From NCBI RefSeq assembly GCF_001625195.1, contig NC_054389.1, positions 9,358,520 to 9,422,519 of the forward strand: DNA of 64,000 bases. Direction: 5' to 3'. Source of the DNA: Drechmeria coniospora (taxonomy: Eukaryota > Ascomycota > Sordariomycetes > Hypocreales > Ophiocordycipitaceae). Position numbers and translations under genes: made by a program. Positions 9,631-21,597 of the stretch are shown piece by piece. Every line of letters begins with the position of its first letter. Position 1 is the stretch's first letter. Below the pieces are notes generated by a model. The model saw only the letters and a program-made list of their open reading frames with translations, searched no databases and was not told the origin of the DNA.

Positions 9631-12147
9631 TGTAGGAGCTTGAGGACTGCGTAGTACAAGCTGGATGATCAGCCTGGTCCGCCTGTCTCGGTTGCAGATG
9701 ACGATAGTGCGGATTGAGGGCGGCTGCAACGTTGGCAATATGAAAGTTCGGGCGGGCTTGTTGGCAGTGCGATCAAAACTGGTCGAAACGTCTTATTTGT
9801 ATCCAGTACTTGTAATATTGTAATTATTCATAGTCCATTCATCCGTTGAGCTCCATCAAATGGTGTCCCACTTCGGTACGTGTACTTACAGTAAGTAGGT
9901 GCAAGCCATCGAGCCAAGTGCAAACCTCCATCGCACCAGCTCTATCCCCTTTGCCTGCCCAACACACGCCTGAGCGTGAGATGGAGCGCAGGATACCTGT
10001 TACTGGCATGCGACGCGAGAAATGTACGTGTACTTGAGTGCAAGCGCATCTACAGTACTGTAAGTATCAGCAGGAAGCATCAGATGCAGAAGTAAGTACC
10101 TTGCACAAGTTGCGGAAGCTTTTCGGCCTGGATAATTGTAAAATGTTTCGATTGTTCAAAACGATTACGTACAAGTCAAATTTGAGTACGCAGTAGAGAC
10201 CGTAATGCACGATTGAGGCGAACTACTTCGTACCAGACATGCTCATAATCCTTGTCAAAGAATTACCTGTGTCGTCTACCTACTCGACTTGTATTTTAAT
10301 ATGTACTGTACTTATGATTATGCCTATCTGGATAACTACAAGGTCTTGCAAAAGTCAAATGCAGTAGAATACTTACCTTAGTCACGTCTAATACCATGAA
10401 CTGGGCGGATACGTAATATTCAAGTAAGCCCCATGCTAGTACAGGTACAACATACGGAGTTGGTAGAATGCTTTTCGTAGTAGGAATTACTCCATTAAGC
10501 TTATATTTATACTAGCAACGATACTACAAGTTCTTTGTACCATATAGGTGTCCTACAATATACAGTACTGTGTATCGAACGAGTTTATACTACTAGGAGC
10601 AGCCCATTCGTGCTAGGTAGCTACCTTGCCTACGTCACGTGGTGGGTTTACACAAGACCGCATACATACCCGACGGCGGCGCACCTGGTGGTCGGTATAC
10701 TGCCACGCAGTGCACTTTACGGTACAAGGCACCGGTGTACTGACAAAGTCTCTTCGGTTAAGCAGTAGGTGTGCCTAGCACTTCATACGTAACGCACTGT
10801 GTCAAGTAGCAGGATCACCACCCCGAAGTCTTAGACTTCCTGGGACATAGAGTACAGTCACTTTATACCTACGAATTCAGCTAGGATGAGCGACCTGAAT
10901 GATCTGAGCAATTCAATGATCTACATGTATTGTTTTCGCTGAGTAGACTCTTCCTTGTCTTGTCTGAATAGTACTACTATTTATACATTCCATATGTCGG
11001 GGACAATACCACACACTTTCATTTCACTCCTAGGCCATACAGCTGTACATGCACTCTATGCCATAGATAAGGTAACTCGATTTTGGGACGGTTGATGATT
11101 CGATTTGACAATCTGATCCCTGTCAAAAGGCAGCGCAGGTAGCCCAGGCAGTAAAGGCAATTATACATCACCTACCAAGTAATAGGGGCAGGAATAGCTA
11201 ACTGTAGTTGCATATATCATTAATACTTAGCTTGCTGAACTAAGCTATGAGAAATAATATACAAGAAGACACCGAATTGGATCATTGCAACTTGGGACAA
11301 TAACCGAGACACCATTGGATTAGGGGACGAATTAATACTATACCCTCGACCAAGTAGTCGATCGTACCGTCAATTGGGAACAAGCCCACACTGCTATTAG
11401 CAGTCACCGCATTGGTAGTATATATTACCGGCCACTCTACTACCGATGTATAACTCGTGTCAGGTCGATTGCAGAGACAATTGAATAGGCATTATACCGT
11501 TAATTTATTGCACTATCAACTGGTTGCATATATCAACCAGCAGTACAGACCCCCTGACTGTATAGATGCATTGACTGAACGGAGTACGGACCAACAGATC
11601 ATTCAGAGTTTTCGAATGTAGGATAATGGATTGTTCGGAATTGCCGACGAATCTCAACGTTCTCTACCAATCGAGGTACTACCTATTGGGAACATATAGT
11701 CCTTCCCATTCGGCACTCTCTTACATAGAAAATCGCTCAGCTTTATTGCAACTGTATACCATTCATTGCATGCGCACGTTACAATTTGTCTTCCTGCCAA
11801 TTTGTACTTCTTGCCCAGGCACTAACTGGCGCCCCTTCTGCTGGTACGGAGTACTAACAGCTTGATTGATTCCCTGGTCCGTGCGATACACTTCCCACTG
11901 CTTGGATTTACGGGGAAGCACATGCACATATGCGAGCACTATACATGTATGTATATATAGAGTAAATTCTTGCAAGCCATACTGTAGTCCTTTATATATA
12001 GCCTACTAGGTGTAGTTTTACAACGTTGGCGTGTCTAATGTATCTGTGAATCCATCCACCCGGTCGTAGTATTCATGCATATGGATGGCCTGGAATGCCG
12101 AAATGATACAGACCATTTGCTGGAAGTAAAATCTCCCATCAATTACT
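9631..12147. other. Spacer between copies C and D; no gene recognised
   Basis: The first part is the duplicated leader of copy C. The block around 10670-10860 (GGCGCACCTGGTGGT, later AGGATCACCACCCCGAAG) has a related copy at about 15780-15950, so the spacer was duplicated with the gene. The rest is AT-rich with GTAC words and only short frames (such as 11626-11865) that resemble nothing known. Confidence 0.6.
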
Positions 12148-13891
12148 CTAGATTGTAGCCGTATCATCGAGTTCCATTGTCCCCTAAGTATGTTGTAAGG
12201 CAACCAACACGGCCCTTGTTACGGCTCGTATAACTATAGAAGCCGCATCTTGATCAAATAAAGTTTGCAGCCTGCTCCATTGCAATACTCTTTTTCTTTG
12301 CTGCGTCCGACGCTTGCTTTAGTGCTTCATCTAGTCCTTGTTCCGCTTTCTTGCTTTCTGCTGTCCTTTTCGATTCCAAGTCAAGTACTGCATTAGTAGT
12401 AGCATGGAATATTTCAGTAAGGTCCTTGTAATAGCGCGTTTGGAGAATAGTTAGCTCGTTAAGCAGGTAATTGTCCCGTTCAATTGCTTCTTTTTTGTTC
12501 TCCTGTCGTTTTCCTAGCCAGATGTCGGGTTTGACGGCCTGAAACTAATGTAACGTTACACCTATTTGTTTTGCCTCTTCCAATTCCGATCGTCGGCTTT
12601 TATTGGCTTTTAGCCTTGTAAGTATCCTTTTTGCTATATCTTCTACCCGAGAAGCAGCATCCTTTCATTGTTTTATAAGCTTGCTGTCTAATGGATCGCT
12701 TTCTGCTGCCTTTTTGTAATGGGCAAATACTTACTGCTAGAGTTGGCTAGCCTCGAGCGATAAGGTGATCGCTTCGATAGCAGCAACATCCTTCGAACAG
12801 TGGACAAGATGCATCCACGACGGATCGAACGCAGAATGGGGAAGGGAGCCGGAATATCGGACAATATGGCCGATCTTGGCTACCTGTGATTTGATGGTAA
12901 GTAACTCGTTCTAAGCCATTGTTAACGCTTCACTTGCTGCTACCAAGTCGCCCACTTTCTCAGCCTCCAATGCAGCCTTTCTAGCGTCACTGATAATATT
13001 GCGGGCCGTAGCGACGGCTCGAGCTGCAATGGCGGCTTCCGCAGGGCGTACAACTAACGGCCATGTTTTCACCCACCCGATATATTCGGCAATGCTGTCA
13101 ATGTAGGCACGAGCCTCCTTGTCGCACTCTAAAACATTGGAGAACATCCTGGATTCGCCGTTGGCCAATGCTGGATCGTTGAGTGGAAGACCGGCTAGCC
13201 GCGGACGCGCGACACTCATGTCGTGTTGATAATAATTCGGGTCGAAGTTTTTGATAGGGACGAAATCTATTTTCTCTTCGAAATTAATGTTTTTACCACC
13301 AGCTAGTGTGGCGGATTCAATTATCTGGGCGTCCCAGGCGCCCCCGAGCATTAGAAACAATCGTATTTCCTGGCGCAAAACTTCAGTTGCAGGAAGCGAC
13401 CCAGTTAATTCGATAATATTTTCCGTTGCGTAGATTCGGAAGAGGGTTCCTGCGCCGTTGCCGTATGCCATATGAGTATCTTCCATGTTTGTATAAGCCG
13501 TAACATAGACGCTACTTTGATTTCCTTGCATATGTTCAAAAATGCTTGTTTCTGTCTGCCCCCGAGGTAGAACACCCCCTTGGGCATGAATCTCATCCAT
13601 GGTCTCGGGAACAACGAGCCACACGCTTGAGATTGGCGGGAGTATATTATCCAGCCCATGAGACGGAGCGGCCAAAGCGAGCCTGGTCCATTGGAGGATC
13701 AGGAGCGAAAGGAGAGACGCGTAGGTATTTATGGTGGACGCTCGAGACTTGTCTCGCTCAGGGTTGAAGACCGGCCTTGCTGGCTGCCTCGGGCGCGGAT
13801 GGAGACGAAGAAGGAAAAGGGCTGTAACGTTGGCGAGAGGGAAGACTGGGGCGGTTACGCTGGGCGGCGCGTTTGAAACCAGTCGAGGCAT
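12148..13891 (-). pseudogene. Copy D: broken enterotoxin A/ART-like gene
   Basis: The N-terminal half is open from an ATG at 13891 down to a TAG at 12911-12913, and holds VWLVVPETMDEIH, SVYVTAY, MLGGAWDAQI and ARPRLAGLP. The signal-peptide ATG of the other copies is ATA here (13730-13732). Past 12911 several further stops interrupt the family frame, for example near 12545 and in 12668-12740. Around 12275 the family sequence jumps from the coiled-coil word EQA straight to LQTLFDQDAAS, so about 0.75 kb coding for the Gly/Ala segment, linker and basic region is deleted. A premature stop (12184-12186) precedes the ancestral one (12148-12150). The ATG to ATA change and a CAG- or CAA-derived TAG fit RIP-type C to T changes at CpA. 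No working full-length product is expected. Confidence 0.85.
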
Positions 13892-14329
13892 CCGATTTGT
13901 ATCCGATATTCACCTCACCATTCATTCATGCATTTGTCGAGCTCCCTCAAGCGGGGTCTACTGTAATTGCATCGGTACGTATACTTACTTGTACTTGCCT
14001 AGGTATAAGCATATAAAGTTCTTACTTGTACACCTATACAAGCACTGCTCGCAAGTACAGTACTTGGAGTTCAGCAACTAAGTGTGCCAAGTTTGACGTG
14101 CTTCGACAGCAATGCTCGTGGATATTAAGTGCAATCTGGTAGGCCAGTTGCGGATCCTTTTCGGCCATAATACTTGTAAAATACAAGTACAAGTATTTCG
14201 TCTTCATACCGATTACGTACAATTCAAATATAATAGTACATCTAGAGAGTATGATGCACGACGAACTGCTTTAGTACTTATAATGCTTATCAATCATACC
14301 ACATGGTAGAGTCACTACACTACAGTAGA

Positions 14330-14387
14330 CAAAAGTGACAATTCAATTCTGGCACCGCTACTACTACAAACTGAATCGACACTTTTG
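14330..14387. repeat. Inverted-repeat element related to the one at 1700
   Basis: The arms start CAAAAGTGACAATTCA and, from the other end, CAAAAGTGTCGATTCAG, around a CTACTACTAC-like centre. Weaker inverted similarity continues outward (ACTACAGTAG on the left, CTGTAGTA on the right). The core matches the element at 1700-1757. Confidence 0.6.
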
Positions 14388-14690
14388 CCACTCCACTGTA
14401 GTACGGATATTGCTAGCTAAAGAATTTCTCTTGTCGTGCACTTACTTACTTCTACCCTACTTCTACCTACCTGAGTAAATACTTGTCATAGTTACGTAAG
14501 TACTCCGTACATGCTGCAATTTTACTTCGGTGTAGTCCGTACTCCGTGCTCCGTACATACGCCTGATACCGTGTAATGGGCGGATACGTAATGCGACAAG
14601 CAGGCGCACGCTAATTAGTACAATCAGAGAGTATTCCATTGGTTGAACGACATTCAGAAAAGGAAATGTCTAAATAAGCTAAGATATATA

Positions 14691-14716
14691 AGTCAGACCC
14701 CCCCAAGTCCGGCCAC
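14691..14716 (+). repeat. Left terminal inverted repeat of the transposon
   Basis: 26 bp beginning AGTCAGACC with a run of seven C. It pairs with 15600-15625 with one mismatch. TA precedes it at 14689-14690. Confidence 0.9.
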
Positions 14717-14989
14717 TAATTTACAAGAAACAGACTATTGTAAAAGCTAAAAAAAAACAAGGCATTACTGCTATAAAAAATTAAAATAAATATCTATAGT
14801 ATCTATTCAAGCTGCCATTCAATGCAAAGGTCCTCAAATCCACGACTAGAAGTCTCGGCTGCAATTGGTACTAGATTGAATATTTATTCTTACTGTTACG
14901 GAGTCACTAGGCAGCTGCTCTAGGAGTCTCAATGAAGTATATTAAAAGATTTAAGGAGTAAAGGACTGTTTGTTGATTAGGGCTTGCTT

Positions 14990-15498
14990 CCTTTTCTGTG
15001 TGCGCCCCTTGGGTGGTCTGTTGTCCCCACACTCATCTGATAATATACAGTCGGGCTTAGCCCGATACCGTAACAGATACGGCACACAGAGGCACCGTTT
15101 AAACGGCATGAATCGATAGACTTGCCTCGTATAGTACTGACTTCTGGATTATGGCGTAAGAAGCCATTAATCCAGTTTTTCCCGAGAGGTTGAAGGTCCC
15201 CCCCCCTGCAATAAGAATCCGGGTAGCAAAGACCTTTAATTGCTGATGTACTTAATGGCAGTAGCCCTAACGTGCCTTGAATAAGGAGTCAATTGCAAAG
15301 GAGTATTTCTTGATTATTTGAGAGTCTCTAGGTTGGCTCCTTTGCAGTCTTTATCAGAAGGCTGCCTTGTAGTCGGTCTTGAAGTGTAGAGCGTGGAATT
15401 CCATACTATCGGCAGGCTTGGTGCTGCAATAGGCCGTTTTTAATAGTAGATATAGCTAACTGAATTATTTCTTCGGTATAGGTAGCTTGCCTAGCCAT
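14990..15498 (-). pseudogene. Degenerate Fot1/pogo-like transposase fragment
   Basis: Read from an ATG at 15498, the translation begins MARQATYTEEIIQLAIST and continues with KNGLLQHQACR, YGIPRSTLQDRL, later LGKNWINGFL and GKSIDSCRLNGA. This is the order expected of a pogo/Fot1 transposase N-terminus: a psq-type helix-turn-helix, then a CENP-B-type DNA-binding domain. In-frame stops sit after HQACR (TAG), before RLSNNQE (TAG, where family members have Gln) and after ILLCN (TGA, where Trp is expected). After NGA the sequence jumps to a basic tail-like stretch, so the catalytic DDE part is missing. The stops fit RIP-type mutation. Confidence 0.8.
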
Positions 15499-15599
15499 TG
15501 AGGAATCGAATAATAGCTTATTTTATAAAAATTATTTTAATTACGCGAAAAGTCGCGTTAATAGTACTGTAGGTAGATAGTTATATGGTGGAAAAAAAG

Positions 15600-15625
15600 G
15601 TGGCCGAACTTGGGGGGGTCTGACT
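15600..15625 (-). repeat. Right terminal inverted repeat of the transposon
   Basis: 26 bp ending in GGGTCTGACT, the reverse complement of the left end with a single C/T difference. TA follows at 15626-15627. Confidence 0.9.
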
Positions 15626-16669
15626 TAAGTACAACTAATAGCAAGGCTATACATGTACTATATACCATAGAGATACTCTACATTCTAGTACGGTATGCTG
15701 TGTCGAAAGAATTTAACCTACTTGTATGTTATTAAGGACAACCTCACCTAATTCATGTAGTGGGCTTACTCAACACTATATACTCAACCGACGGCGCACC
15801 TGATGGTTGGTTTACTCTGGTATACTGCCAAGGTCTCTTCGGTCAAGTAGTGGGTTTGCTATGTACTCCGCGCATAACGCACTGTGTCTTTGTTAAGTAG
15901 GATGATCACGACCCCAAGGTCACGCACAGCCCAAGAGATGGGGTACAGAACGACGGTGCATGCCAATTCAGCTCGGACGAGTGATTCGTTAGTTGTTCAC
16001 GCTGGTTGGAATTTTCGTTTTGGTATATTGAAACAACACTACTATTTAATATGCCAATGATTGAAGACAATACAACACTCTTTGATTCTATAACTAACGA
16101 ATGTGTACTTTATTTTTATCTACATATGTTCCTACTATTGCTGTCTCTTCGTTCGATTCTTCCCACTCTGTCTCTCAAGCTACAGGATGAAATTTTGTCC
16201 GGACGGTCGAGTAGAGAGTATGTCCCGATATAAAACTACCATAATCCAGGTAGTTATTTGTACATGTATAGTACCGGATATCAGGTGCCGGATACAAGTA
16301 CAGTAGTATTGATAAAGTGCAATCCTAGTAGTGGCATCCGCTCTGCTATTGTTCAGCAAAGAGCAGCAGGGCAGCGTAGTATACGAATGCATAGACACTG
16401 CGGGGATAACTTTGGTACTGAGTGTCACTACTGGTAGGGTTGTACGAGGAAGCACATGCAAATACGCGTTCACTGTATTGTATGTGGAGCGTTAATACTT
16501 GAAAGTCGTTCCGCAAGTACTGCACATGTAACTACTAAGTGTGCACGGTTTACGTGTCAATTGTATCTGTGAAATTCATCTACCCAGTCGTAGTATTATG
16601 CATATAGAAGCCCTGATATGCTGCAAGGAAAAGACCATTTACTAGACGTGAGATCTGCTAATATGTTCT

Positions 16670-19379
16670 CTAATTTGTAGCAGTATCAGCGAGTTCCATG
16701 GTCTCCAAAGTACGTTGTAAGCCGACTAATATGGCCCTTGTTACGGCTCGTGTAAACACAGAAGCCGCATCTTGATAAAACAAAATTTGCAACTCTTGGT
16801 TATCGACGTGACCATTGTACTGCCCGTCGACGCTGCGTCGACGCTTCTCTGCTAACTTTTCGTATTTGTTGCCCGGCGGCTTATTCTTGATTCTCTGGGC
16901 TAGCCTTCGACTTGCTACAAGGCATTCTTGGGGAGAATTGAGGGTATAGTGTGTTTATTCCGACCACAGCAAGAACCCCTTACCTGGGGGGCGCATTGGC
17001 GCGATTTGTTAACGTACATGCGGTATTTGTGGAAGACGATGATGGCTTGCCTGACTGACTTTGACTCTTCGACCACTCCGAGCCGCGGCGTCGCAGACGT
17101 GGATGGGAAGAACGACAAGAGATATGAAAAGAGAAGAAAAGGGAAGTGACAATGTGCGAAAATGCTGTCGCCTGAAGCAGATCCATTCCCTGGAAGATCG
17201 AGCAGACGGCTGGCGTAAAAAAGAAAGGGTTGCGTTCTTCAGAAAGGCCACGAAAATGGAGGTAGTTTTTGTAGTTGCTCGAGAAGTACATTATAAATCG
17301 GCCGAGCTCCGACCCGCTCTTCGACCAGACCGGGGAGCAGGAGCTGCGAATCACTGATATCGACTTCCTGAGAACTTGTAGTTGCCTGGCTTGCGTCCTT
17401 GCCGTTAGTTGCCTGGTTCGTGTCCTTGCCGTTAGTTGTCTGGCTCGTTTCCTTGTTGTTAGTTGCCTGGCTCGTGTCCTTGCCGTTAGACTTGGCTGTA
17501 TTACCGAACGTTCTGCTATCGGCGAGTTGAATATTCTTGGCTGCAGCACTTCCGAGCCTGGACGTCGAACCCCCCGCACCTGCACCCGCCTTAACGGTAC
17601 CAGCAGCAGCCTTGCTTATAGCGACTTTGCCACCGACACCGACAGCGGTAGCTACTGTCCCGGCACCGACTATGGCGGTCACTGTATCAACGTTATCCTA
17701 CTTCTCAGCTACCCAATTCGTCACTCTTGACAGTGCCCTCCTTAACCCAGGGGTGAGTTTGGAATTGTCCTCGATTATCCTTGCCTGCTCTATCGCAGCT
17801 TTCTTTCTTTTTGCTGCGTCCGACATATCCTTTAGTATTTGACCTATTTCCTGTTGTGCATTCTTACTGTCTATCGTCTCTTTACGTGTTCTGCTCTGAT
17901 TTTGCCCTTTGGCCGTTATTCTCCTCCAGGTCAAACATAGCATCATTAGCAGAATGTACTAATTCGACAAGGTCCTTGTGATAGCGCGTTTGGAGAATTA
18001 TTTACTCGTTAAGTAAGTGTATGTCCCGTTCGATTGCTTCACTCTTCTTCTCCTGTTCTTCTCCCAGCCAGATGTCCGGTTTTATGGCCCGAAACTGCTT
18101 TGAATATTTCCCTATTTATTTTGCCTCGTCTATTACCGATCGTTGTTCTTCCTTTGCTTCAAGTTTTGCTTGCATCTCTTTTGAAATATCTTCTATTCGA
18201 GCAATATTATCCTTCATCTCTTTTACAACTGTACTATCCAACGGTTGCTGCCAAGTTTCTGCAACGGGCGATAACCTTCTGGTTAAGTTGGGTAGCCTCA
18301 AGTGAAATTGCTATCGTTTCGATAGCAGCTACAACCTTCGAACAGTGGATGAGATGCGACTATGGCAAATCGAACTTGGAACGCGGGAGAGAGCCCAAAT
18401 ACCGGGTAATAATGCCTATCTTGGTTACCTGTGAGTTAATAGTGGATAACGCATTCTGAGCTATTGTTAACGCTCTACGAGCTGCTACCAAGTCGCCTAC
18501 TCTTTCAGCTTCAACTGCGGCCTTTCTTGCAACGCTTGTAATGTCTCGGGCCGTAACAACGGCATTTGTCGCAGTATTAGCTTCTCTAGGTACTAGAACT
18601 AACGGCCATTCTTTCCGCCACCCAACATAGTCTGAAATTGTATTAATAAACGCACGAGCCTCTTTATTGCACTCTTTTGAATTAGAAAACCTTTTCTTGG
18701 TATTGGCTAATGCTGGATGGTTAGGTGGAAGACCCGCTAGGCGCGGACGCGCTATACTGGCGTAATGTTGGCGGTAACCCTAATTGTAGTTCTTATTATC
18801 GTTAAATGCGATGTTGTCTTCTCTACGAGGAACTCCGCTCTCTATCTGTGCTGATTTTTCTATCTGTGCGTCCCAGGCGCCTCCGAGCATAACAAACTTA
18901 CCCTCATTAAACTCGGATAAATTTTCAGGTAAAGGAATCGAACCTAATTGTTCGATGGCATTTTCCGCATAGTGAATGCAGAGTAAGGTTCCTGCAATAC
19001 CATCTCCTACTGCACTAGTATATGCATTCTGGGCGTCAATAATCGAATCATAAGCCGTAACATAGACGCTATTTATATTTCCATGTACATGTTCATAAAA
19101 GCTTGTTTCTGTTGTGTCCCGAGGTAGAATACCCCCTTGGGAATGAATCATATCCATGGTCTGGGGAACAACGAGCCAAAGGTCTGGGCTGTCACGCAAG
19201 TTATCTATTTCAGGAGGAGCCCTGGCAGAAAGCGGGGGAGCAAGTTCGGGAGATGGCGGGAAGAGCAAGTTTGGTGGGAAGATTGGACGTAGGCTGCTTT
19301 TTAGGCGGAGCGGCCGCAGCAAGATTGATCCATTGAAAGAATAGGAGGAGTAGAGATGGAAGGATGCGTGGGCGTACAT
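16670..19379 (-). pseudogene. Copy E: frameshifted enterotoxin A/ART-like gene
   Basis: The signal-peptide ATG (19379, MYAHASF) is present, but the frame shifts within a few codons, and the Leu-rich core and AAAAPP region continue in another frame. The ART-like part (18780-19240) reads DLWLVVPQTMDMIHSQGG, SVYVTAYDS and MLGGAWDAQI, then meets a stop at 18780-18782. Further stops and shifts split the helical middle, for example near 18240-18300, 17946 and 17698. The Gly/Ala-rich segment and a 9-aa repeat linker survive in 17239-17682. Between LLEQLQ (about 17255) and the basic C-terminal word (about 16925) some 330 bp of unrelated sequence replaces about 100 bp of family sequence. The C-terminus down to the stop at 16670-16672 is recognisable. 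Confidence 0.85.
17382..17489 (-). repeat. Four 27-bp tandem units in copy E
   Basis: Four direct 27-bp units of the type TTGCCTGGCTCGTGTCCTTG... code on the minus strand for 9-aa repeats of the type TNGKDTSQA. They sit just before the QEVDISD word, next to the place where copy B has its 15-bp repeat. Confidence 0.9.
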
Positions 19380-21597
19380 GGTGGGCGCTCGAAGCTTGCA
19401 GAGTACAGAGTTGATGATCGGCCCGGCCTGCTTTGTGTTCGGATGGAAATGATGGGAGACAAGATTGGCCGCAACGGTGGCAGGAGGGAAGATTGAGCGG
19501 GCAGGGTTCGGGCGGCGCGCTCAACACTGGTCGAGGAGGCATCCTTTATGTATGCGGTATTCATCATCCGTTCAATATGAAGAGCTCCACCAAACGAGGT
19601 CCTAATTCGGTACGAACTAGGGCGCAAGCACATCTATTACTTACCTACACCTAAGAGTACTTGCAGCGATAAGTACCCGATGCAGGCCAAAAAGACCACT
19701 TACTTGATAGTTGCTGCTCCATTTTAGCTGGAATACAAGTACTTAAATTTCAAGGTATAACAAACTACCCGGACTTTAACCCCGGTACAGGCCCGTTGGC
19801 GCGACATAATACGATATTGTAAAAGCATGCTAGCATTACGGAGCACGTACGGAGTACTGACATGTAACTTGATGTACGGTAAGGCAGAACTCTGTAATAA
19901 TATGAAGCAAATGAATCGTCATGTCGGTTGGGTGGAGAATATTTTCCCAATACTAACCACGGCATACAGTATTACAGCATGTACAAGTAAGTAAGTATTT
20001 AGGTGGTGTGTATAGATCGTACTGTACTTTCTGTACATTTACTTACATGTACGTAAGTGCACTAGTGGTGGCAATTATCCTTTCAGTGCTCCGTACGTCA
20101 AAGTATATACCACAGTAAGTATCAGATGGCAGTTTCTTCGTACAACTGGACTGGTTTTCTGACAGTACAACCTCAACCCTACCGCGTCCGTTCTGCCATT
20201 GGCAGAGAAGGACAGTACAGCAGCGTGGTACACGAATACATGGACGGTACGAGCATGACTTTGGTACTACAGCCACTCCTGGCTCGTAACGCACTCCGTG
20301 CTCCGAACACCTACAAGTAGCTCTCTGCTGACATTTCTTGTAGTATATTCCTCCGCACATGTGCGGGTACTTGCAGCGCTTGAAATCCATACTTCGTGTC
20401 TGCATCAACCTCTTTGTACCCCGTACAGTACTGCGTAATGCCGGAAGGATGTGTAAGCGCGGACGAGTCGCTAACCGTCGAGGACACGAGCGCTATAAAA
20501 CGAGATGCAGCGCAAGCGAGTTCAACTGTACATACGTACTGCTCGCTTACGCAAGGTACCTCGCTAGCAGCTGTACTGGACACCTACAGAGTGCATCCTG
20601 GGCTGCACCACTGGCTAGCGAGGTAGAGCACAGCGGCTCCGTACACCTAAAATTACTCGTCGGACATGAAGGTGTAGTGTACAAGTAATATGTGTACGAG
20701 CTACGGAAGAATATTATTATTAATATACTGAGACCACTTTTGGTCCAAGTCGAGTAATGCTCCGTAGGTGTACTTCAATTACTCCACACATGTACACTTG
20801 CTTGACTCCGAATCAATACACGTCCAAGTACTCCGTATTTGCAGAGGATCCGCTCGATAGACTTCACCAGCGAATCAACCATCGCCAGGCGGGCCAGATA
20901 TCGGCATGTTGGTGTTCTTTGTTGTGTTGTTGTTGACCACTATTAATATTATTACCTGTACGGAGTACTTGCAGTACTTTGGTGTCAACAGCGCCCGCTC
21001 AAGAAGGCGAGAAAGTGGACACCGTTAAGTAGGTAACTCCCGGACGACGATAACCCCGCCACAGGCACGCTGGCGCGACATGCTTACATTGCATGCACTG
21101 GCGCTCCGTAATGCAGAGAAAAGAATAGCCATATGCCCAATACATGTACGGAGTAGTTGGTGTGGTACACGTAGGTGTGGTACACGTAGGTGTGGTACAC
21201 GTAGGTGTGGTACAAGTAGGTGTGCTTGTTGGGGACGCACGGTATTACTGCCGTACAAAGTACTGTAAGTATTATGTACTTACAGTAAGTACAAGTACGG
21301 AGTGCCCCGTAAAAATCTCATGTAATTACTGTACTTACTTCCTTTACACAGTAAGGACAGCCAGATGCCCAAGTGGATTAAAGTGCCGAAAAAGACGTCC
21401 ACGGCAGAGTCCAAGTATTGCTGCACTTATCTATGCACAAGTATGGATGATACCTTTTTGCAATGGTTGATTGCATAAGTAAGTAAGTACTGTACTTGCA
21501 CATGTATTGTACTTCATTGTAATGCTCTGTACTTGAACATCAAGCAACCGTGTCCGTACTCCGCAAATGTACTCCGTATTAGTATTGCCGTTCGATT
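19380..21597. other. Spacer between copies E and F; no gene recognised
   Basis: The first 250 bp are the duplicated leader of copy E. Then follow GTAC-rich DNA, a slightly GC-richer stretch at 20100-20690 with short frames on both strands that match no family I know, and a 15-bp tandem repeat at 21156-21227. Confidence 0.55.
21156..21227 (+). repeat. 15-bp tandem repeat, about 4.8 units
   Basis: Direct units of GTAGGTGTGGTACAC (first unit GTTGG.., fourth ends ..ACAA, last one partial). There are no spacers, so this is a minisatellite and not a CRISPR array. Confidence 0.9.

Larger units (their letters stand above)
14691..15625 (-). mobile_element. Fot1/pogo-type Tc1-mariner element, 935 bp, internally deleted
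   Basis: The ends are 26-bp inverted repeats (14691-14716 and 15600-15625) starting AGTCAGACCCCCCCAAG and differing at one base. The dinucleotide TA lies directly outside each end, as expected for Tc1/mariner-superfamily insertion. The interior carries the start of a pogo-like transposase on the minus strand (see 14990-15498) but no DDE domain, so the element cannot move by itself. It splits the D-E spacer and accounts for most of its extra length over the other spacers. Confidence 0.88.
13892..16669. other. Spacer between copies D and E, holding a transposon relic
   Basis: Outside the 935-bp mobile element (14691-15625) and the palindromic element at 14330-14387, the spacer holds the leader of copy D, GTAC-rich AT-rich DNA, a block at about 15780-15950 related to 10670-10860, and the conserved downstream flank of copy E near 16555. 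No other gene is recognised. Confidence 0.6.

Noticed and set aside
17061..17730. Plus-strand frames across pseudogene E
   Set aside because: They are mirror frames of the 27-bp repeats and Gly/Ala-rich region on the minus strand.
21156..21227. Regular direct repeats that might suggest a CRISPR array
   Set aside because: Units are contiguous without spacers and the genome is eukaryotic.
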